The notes beneath the pieces are model-generated. The model saw only the letters and a program-made list of their open reading frames with translations. It was not told the origin of the DNA and did not search any database. From the NCBI GenBank assembly GCA_022449455.1, contig JAKUPL010000004.1:62001-126000 (forward strand): a stretch of DNA of 64,000 bases, given 5' to 3'. This stretch comes from Alcanivorax sp. Its GTDB lineage: Bacteria > Pseudomonadota > Gammaproteobacteria > Pseudomonadales > Alcanivoracaceae. Of this stretch, positions 59,985 through 64,000 are shown one piece after another. The position numbers and the translations under genes are program-made. The stretch's first letter is position 1, and every line of letters begins with the position of its first letter.

Positions 59985-60734
59985 ATGAGCACCAGGCAGA
60001 TTCTCGCAGCCGTTTCCTTGATGGTGGTGGCCGCCGCCGCGCCGGCCCAGACCGTGGACAGCCCGGTGGATCGGCCCGGCGACGAGGGCGGCGCCATCTA
60101 TCGCACCGTGGATGAGAACGGCAATGTGCTGTTCACCGACAACCCGCCGGACAAGGGCCGCGCCGAACCGGTCCGGATCGGGCCGGTGAATACCATGGAT
60201 GGCCGCCGGGAGACACTGCCGGTGATGGCGCCGGACCGCCCGGAGCCGGTCGGGGAGAGCGAGGAGCCGACGCCGGCGGACACCGGCTACCGGGCCCTGC
60301 GCATCACCACCCCGGCGGACGGCGCCACCGTGCGCATGCCCCAGGACAATCCGGTGGCGGTGCAGGCCAGCGCCGAGCCGGCCCTGCTCAGCGGCCACCG
60401 GCTGGTGATCCTGGACAATGGCCAGCCGGTGGACGGCGGCGCGCTGGATTTTCCGAACCCCGGCACCCACCGGTTGCAGGCGGCCATCGAGGACGAAAAC
60501 GGCCGCCGGCTGATCACCTCCTCCCCGGTGACGCTCTATGTGCACCGCACCAATATCGACAGCTCCGGAAAGGCCGGCGGCGGCAGCGCCTTTCCCACCC
60601 GCGCCGGCTCCGCCCAGCGCGGCGACAGCGCCGGCCGGGCCGGCGCCGCCCGTTCCGGCGGTGCCGCGCAACAGGGCAGCGGCGCCTCCATGGGCAGCGG
60701 TGCCCAGCGCGTCACCCGTCCCGCCAACCCCTGA
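59985..60734 (+). CDS. DUF4124 domain secreted protein
   Basis: A 249-residue exported protein with a signal peptide (MSTRQILAAVSLMVVAAAAP, AQ). Residues about 35-60 (AIYRTVDENGNVLFTDNPPD) are the DUF4124 motif. The centre (about 100-190) looks like a beta-sandwich with ITTPADGATVRMPQDNPVAV, as in proteins with Ig-like folds. The tail is Gly/Ala/Ser-rich and low in complexity. It lies between glnA and ntrB as in related gammaproteobacteria. The ATG at 59985 follows GGGGAAGG. Function is unknown. Confidence 0.85.
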   Translation: MSTRQILAAVSLMVVAAAAPAQTVDSPVDRPGDEGGAIYRTVDENGNVLFTDNPPDKGRAEPVRIGPVNTMDGRRETLPVMAPDRPEPVGESEEPTPADTGYRALRITTPADGATVRMPQDNPVAVQASAEPALLSGHRLVILDNGQPVDGGALDFPNPGTHRLQAAIEDENGRRLITSSPVTLYVHRTNIDSSGKAGGGSAFPTRAGSAQRGDSAGRAGAARSGGAAQQGSGASMGSGAQRVTRPANP

Positions 60735-60859
60735 ATGCACTGAATCGGTGCATTCTTCGCGCCGACTTTCTACACTGCACCGGTAAGATTCGGCGGATCG
60801 CCCGCTGACGGGGCCAGGAGCCCCGTTCCGGGTGGCCTGATAATTGCTTATGCCCTGTT

Positions 60860-61969
60860 ATGGGCCGAATGATGAATTCCGAAACGGTGCTGCAGAAACG
60901 ATTGCTCGACCACCTCCGCACCGCGGTGATGATGCTCGACGCCGACCTGCGTGTGCGCTACCTGAATCCGGCGGCGGAAATGCTGCTGTCCACCAGTGCC
61001 GCCCGGGTGCTGGGCCAGCCCCTGCCGGACTACTTTTTCGATGACGAGGACGCCCGGGGTGCCCTCAAACAGTGCATCGAGGAAGGGCACCCCTTTACCC
61101 GCCGGGAGGCGCGGCTCAACGTGGCCCCGGGCCAGCAGGCGATGGTCGATTACAGTGTCAGCCCGATCCACGAACCCGGCCAGCCCATGGCGCTGCTGAT
61201 CGAGATGCAGTCGCTTGACCGGCTGCTGCGCATCACCCGGGAGGAGGGGCTGATTCATGCTCACCAGGCCACCCGGGCGCTGGTGCGCGGCGTGGCCCAC
61301 GAGATCAAGAATCCCCTGGGCGGGATTCGCGGCGCCGCCCAGTTGCTGGAGCGGGCCCTGCCGGACCCGGAGCTGGCGGAATACACCCGGGTGATCATCG
61401 ACGAGGCGGACCGCCTGCGCTCGGTGGCCGACCGCATGCTGGGCCCGCGCAAGCCGCCGGCGTTCGCCCCGGTGAACGTGCACGAATGTCTGGAGCATGT
61501 GCGCCAGCTGCTGCTCGCCGAATACCCGCGGGGCGTGGCTCTGGTGCGCGATTACGACGTCAGCCTGCCGGACGTCACCGCCGACCGGGATCAACTGATC
61601 CAGGTGCTGCTCAATCTGATGCGCAATGCCATGCAGGCGCTGCTGGAAGCCGGCACCGAGAACGCCCGCGTGGTGATGCGCACCCGCGTGCTGCGCCAGT
61701 TCACCATTGGCGCCCAGCGCCACCGGCTGGTGCTGCGCGTGGACATCGAAGACAACGGTCCCGGCATCCCCGAGGATCTGCAGGAAACGATTTTCTATCC
61801 CATGGTCAGCGGCCGGGCCAACGGCTCGGGGCTGGGGCTGTCCATCGCCCAGTCGATCATCAGCCAGCATCAGGGCCTGATCGAATGCGAAAGCGTGCCC
61901 GGACGCACCCTGTTCAGCCTGCTGCTGCCCATGGAACCGCTGGATACAACGGAGAGTAATGGATCATGA
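60860..61969 (+). CDS. ntrB: Nitrogen regulation sensor histidine kinase NtrB
   Basis: A 369-residue cytoplasmic kinase/phosphatase for NtrC, responding to PII. The N-terminal PAS domain (about 15-110) contains TAVMMLDADLRVRYLNPAAE. The HisKA box is GVAHEIKNPLGGIRGAAQLL with the phospho-His. The ATPase domain contains LNLMRNAMQALLEAG (N-box), DIEDNGPGIPED and RANGSGLGLSIAQSI. Start may be the ATG at 60860, 60869 or 60872; none has a strong ribosome-binding site. Its stop overlaps the ntrC start by 4 bp. Confidence 0.96.
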   Translation: MGRMMNSETVLQKRLLDHLRTAVMMLDADLRVRYLNPAAEMLLSTSAARVLGQPLPDYFFDDEDARGALKQCIEEGHPFTRREARLNVAPGQQAMVDYSVSPIHEPGQPMALLIEMQSLDRLLRITREEGLIHAHQATRALVRGVAHEIKNPLGGIRGAAQLLERALPDPELAEYTRVIIDEADRLRSVADRMLGPRKPPAFAPVNVHECLEHVRQLLLAEYPRGVALVRDYDVSLPDVTADRDQLIQVLLNLMRNAMQALLEAGTENARVVMRTRVLRQFTIGAQRHRLVLRVDIEDNGPGIPEDLQETIFYPMVSGRANGSGLGLSIAQSIISQHQGLIECESVPGRTLFSLLLPMEPLDTTESNGS

Positions 61970-63390
61970 CGGCAACCATTTGGGTGATCGACGATGATCG
62001 TTCCATTCGTTGGGTGCTTGAAAAAGCGCTCAGCCAGGAAGGGTTCCAGCTGGCCTGTTTCGAGGACGCCGACGAAGCACTGAACCGGCTGGACGAGGGC
62101 GCCGCCGAACCGGACGTGCTGATTTCCGACGTCCGCATGCCCGGCACCGACGGCTTGCGCATGCTCAAGATCCTGCAGCGCAACAATCCGAATCTGCCGG
62201 TGATCATCATGACCGCCCACTCCGACCTGGATTCGGCGGTGGCCTCCTACCAGGGCGGTGCCTTCGAGTACCTGCCCAAGCCGTTCGATGTGGATGAGGC
62301 GGTGGCGCTGGTCAAGCGCGCCATCAAGCATCGCCAGGAGGCGGAGCAGGAAGTGGCGCCCACCGCCGAGGAAACGCCCACCGAGATCATCGGCGAGGCG
62401 CCGGCCATGCAGGAGGTGTTCCGCGCCATCGGCCGGCTCAGCCACTCCAACGTGACGGTGCTGATCAATGGTCAGTCCGGTACCGGTAAGGAACTGGTGG
62501 CCCGCGCCCTGCACAACCACTCCATGCGCCGGGAAAAGGCGTTCGTGGCCCTGAACATGGCGGCGATCCCCAAGGATCTGATCGAGTCCGAGCTGTTCGG
62601 CCATGAGAAAGGCGCCTTCACCGGTGCCAACAGTCAGCGGGTAGGGCGCTTCGAGCAATCCAACGGCGGCACCCTGTTTCTCGATGAGATCGGCGACATG
62701 CCGCTGGAGGCCCAGACCCGGCTGCTGCGAGTGCTGCAGGAAAACGAGTTCTACCGGGTGGGCGGCACCACCCCGATCCATGTGGACGTGCGCATTATCG
62801 CCGCCACCCACCAGGATCTGGAGAAGCTGGTTCGCGATGGCGATTTCCGGGAGGATCTGTTCCACCGCCTCAACGTGATCCGCATCCATATCCCGAAGCT
62901 GGCCGAGCGCCGCGAGGATATTCCCCGCCTGGCCGGTTATTTTCTGCAGCACGCCGCCAGCGAGCTGGGCGTGGAGCCCAAGGTGCTGCACAAGGACACC
63001 GAGAAGTACCTGGCCGCCATGCCCTGGCCGGGCAACGTGCGGCAACTGGAAAACACCTGCCGCTGGCTGACGGTGATGGCCTCCGGCCGGGAAGTGCTGG
63101 TGGACGACCTGCCGCCGGAGCTGCGGCAGAGCGCCAGCAAGCCCATGGAAACCGGCGGCGACTGGCTCAAATCCCTGCGCCACTGGGCCGACCGGGCCCT
63201 GGCCCGCGGCGACCGCGGCATTCTGGATCAGGCGGTGCCGGCCTTCGAGCGCACCATGATCGAGGTGGCCCTGCAGCACACCGGCGGCCGCAAGCGGGAC
63301 GCCGCCGCCCTGCTCGGCTGGGGCCGCAACACCCTGACCCGCAAGATCAAGGAACTGGACATGGAGGCGGAGTTCAGCGGCGATGATTGA
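61966..63390 (+). CDS. ntrC: Nitrogen regulation response regulator NtrC (sigma-54 activator)
   Basis: A 474-residue enhancer-binding protein. The receiver domain has [16 protein letters not shown] and phospho-acceptor Asp in [12 protein letters not shown]. The AAA+ domain has Walker [17 protein letters not shown], the sigma-54-contacting loop GAFTGA within [15 protein letters not shown], and Walker [14 protein letters not shown] Fis-type helix-turn-helix ends the protein ([20 protein letters not shown]). It is coupled to ntrB and would act at the glnA sites at 58189-58236. Confidence 0.98.
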   Translation: MTATIWVIDDDRSIRWVLEKALSQEGFQLACFEDADEALNRLDEGAAEPDVLISDVRMPGTDGLRMLKILQRNNPNLPVIIMTAHSDLDSAVASYQGGAFEYLPKPFDVDEAVALVKRAIKHRQEAEQEVAPTAEETPTEIIGEAPAMQEVFRAIGRLSHSNVTVLINGQSGTGKELVARALHNHSMRREKAFVALNMAAIPKDLIESELFGHEKGAFTGANSQRVGRFEQSNGGTLFLDEIGDMPLEAQTRLLRVLQENEFYRVGGTTPIHVDVRIIAATHQDLEKLVRDGDFREDLFHRLNVIRIHIPKLAERREDIPRLAGYFLQHAASELGVEPKVLHKDTEKYLAAMPWPGNVRQLENTCRWLTVMASGREVLVDDLPPELRQSASKPMETGGDWLKSLRHWADRALARGDRGILDQAVPAFERTMIEVALQHTGGRKRDAAALLGWGRNTLTRKIKELDMEAEFSGDD

Positions 63391-63392
63391 AC

Positions 63393-63422
63393 GCGGCGGG
63401 CGGCCGGCTGGCCGCCCGCCGC
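63393..63422 (+). terminator. GC-rich hairpin after ntrC without a T tract
   Basis: A perfect 13-bp stem (63393-63405 with 63410-63422) and a 4-nt loop start 3 bp after the ntrC stop. No run of T follows, so it may stabilise the 3' end or act with other factors rather than as an intrinsic terminator. Confidence 0.5.
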
Positions 63423-63467
63423 CTCCGCCGTTAAGCTGAACCGGTCTTTTCCGCGGATGCCGTTTCC

Positions 63468-64000
63468 ATGTCGTTGTTTCCCCCGCTCGAACCCTATCAC
63501 CGTGATTTTCTGGACGTGGGGGACGGTCATCGCCTCTACGTGGAACAAAGTGGTAATCCCGATGGCCTGCCGGTGGTGGCGCTGCACGGCGGCCCCGGCG
63601 GCGGCAGTTCGCCGCTGCTACGCCGGCTGTTCGATCCCACCCGTTTCCGCATCGTGGTCTACGACCAGCGCGGTGCCGGGCGCAGCCAGCCCTACGCCGG
63701 CACCGAGCACAATACCCTGCCGCATCTGGTCGATGACCTGGAGCGCATTCGCGAACACCTGAACGTGCCCCGCTGGGAGCTGGTGCTGGGCGGCTCCTGG
63801 GGCGTGACCCTGGCGCTGGCCTACACCCTGGCATACCCGGCGTCGGTGGCCGGGCTGGTGCTGCGTGGCGTCTTTCTCTGCCGCCAGCAGGACATCGACT
63901 GGCTCTATACCGCCGAAGGGGCGGGCCGCTTCTATCCGGATCACTGGCAACGACTGATCGAGGCCCTGCCGGAAGGCGACGGAGACCTGATGCACCGCTA
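63468..64000 (+). CDS. pip: Proline iminopeptidase, 3' end outside the window
   Basis: The first 177 residues of an alpha/beta-hydrolase that removes N-terminal proline from peptides (S33 family). Typical elements are the N-terminal FPPLEPYHRDFLDVGDGHRL, the oxyanion-hole HGGPGGGSSP, YDQRGAGRSQPYA, and the nucleophile elbow GGSWGVTLALAYT. The frame is open to the last base; the catalytic Asp and His lie beyond the window. The chosen ATG at 63468 lacks a strong ribosome-binding site. Confidence 0.93.
   Translation, partial: MSLFPPLEPYHRDFLDVGDGHRLYVEQSGNPDGLPVVALHGGPGGGSSPLLRRLFDPTRFRIVVYDQRGAGRSQPYAGTEHNTLPHLVDDLERIREHLNVPRWELVLGGSWGVTLALAYTLAYPASVAGLVLRGVFLCRQQDIDWLYTAEGAGRFYPDHWQRLIEALPEGDGDLMHR

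Overview
The window is a GC-rich (visibly about two thirds G+C), densely coding bacterial chromosome segment. Gene content and order point to a gammaproteobacterium of the Pseudomonas/Alcanivorax type. The housekeeping blocks tRNA-Phe/yggX/mutY/asmA, hisBHAF, envC/ctpA/yibQ, rhodanese/grxC/secB/trmL, typA, and glnA/ntrB/ntrC are arranged much as in Pseudomonas. The genus is an inference; an Alcanivorax-like marine bacterium fits best.

Layout. (1) 1-4268: an operon for small nitrogen compounds (formamidase, two BiuH/RutB-type cysteine hydrolases, a double-domain ABC ATPase, and an HpxZ/AtzH-like small protein). (2) 4347-5645: a MepM-like peptidoglycan hydrolase. (3) 5642-30960: a 25-kb accessory locus around a 4047-residue two-partner-secretion exoprotein. 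It contains an FhaC-type transporter, an ExbB fused to a lectin-like periplasmic module, ExbD, TonB, a putative porin, a coiled-coil protein, a YbjN-like protein, a three-gene cell-surface-signalling cassette (receptor-like STN protein, ECF sigma factor, FecR), a LuxR solo and a DING/PstS-like protein with a candidate Pho box. The whole closely resembles the Pseudomonas aeruginosa PdtA/PdtB plus VreA-VreI-VreR (PUMA3) phosphate-starvation system. (4) 31099-31763: tRNA-Phe with its own promoter, a long inverted-repeat terminator, and three tandem ~171-bp repeats derived from the tRNA tail. (5) 31774-37953: yggX, mutY, asmA, an orphan 7TMR-DISM histidine kinase, a 149-bp element with perfect 28-bp terminal inverted repeats, and a PanZ-like GNAT protein. 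(6) 38007-41870: hisB-hisH-hisA-hisF, yaiI and arfB. (7) 41911-49158: a MORN-repeat secreted protein, a bile-acid/sodium symporter-family carrier, yibQ-ctpA-envC, and rhodanese-grxC-secB. (8) 49170-58198: trmL, a DUF2007 protein, typA, an inactive-transglutaminase/ATP-grasp pair, a YejM/PbgA-like sulfatase-fold protein, and a PP-loop tRNA thiolase-like protein followed by a TusA-like sulfur carrier. (9) 58189-63422: nitrogen control: glnA behind two NtrC sites and a sigma-54 promoter, a DUF4124 protein, and ntrB-ntrC. (10) 63468-64000: the start of a proline iminopeptidase.

How the parts fit together. The glnA promoter carries the enhancer and sigma-54 elements that the NtrB/NtrC pair 2 kb downstream would use, and the operon at the left edge would be a natural supplier of ammonia. 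In the accessory locus, the ExbB-ExbD-TonB set probably supplies proton-motive-force coupling. The STN/sigma/FecR cassette probably controls transcription of the exoprotein and its partner. The LuxR protein and the Pho box suggest further input from signal molecules and phosphate. These links come from context and have not been tested.
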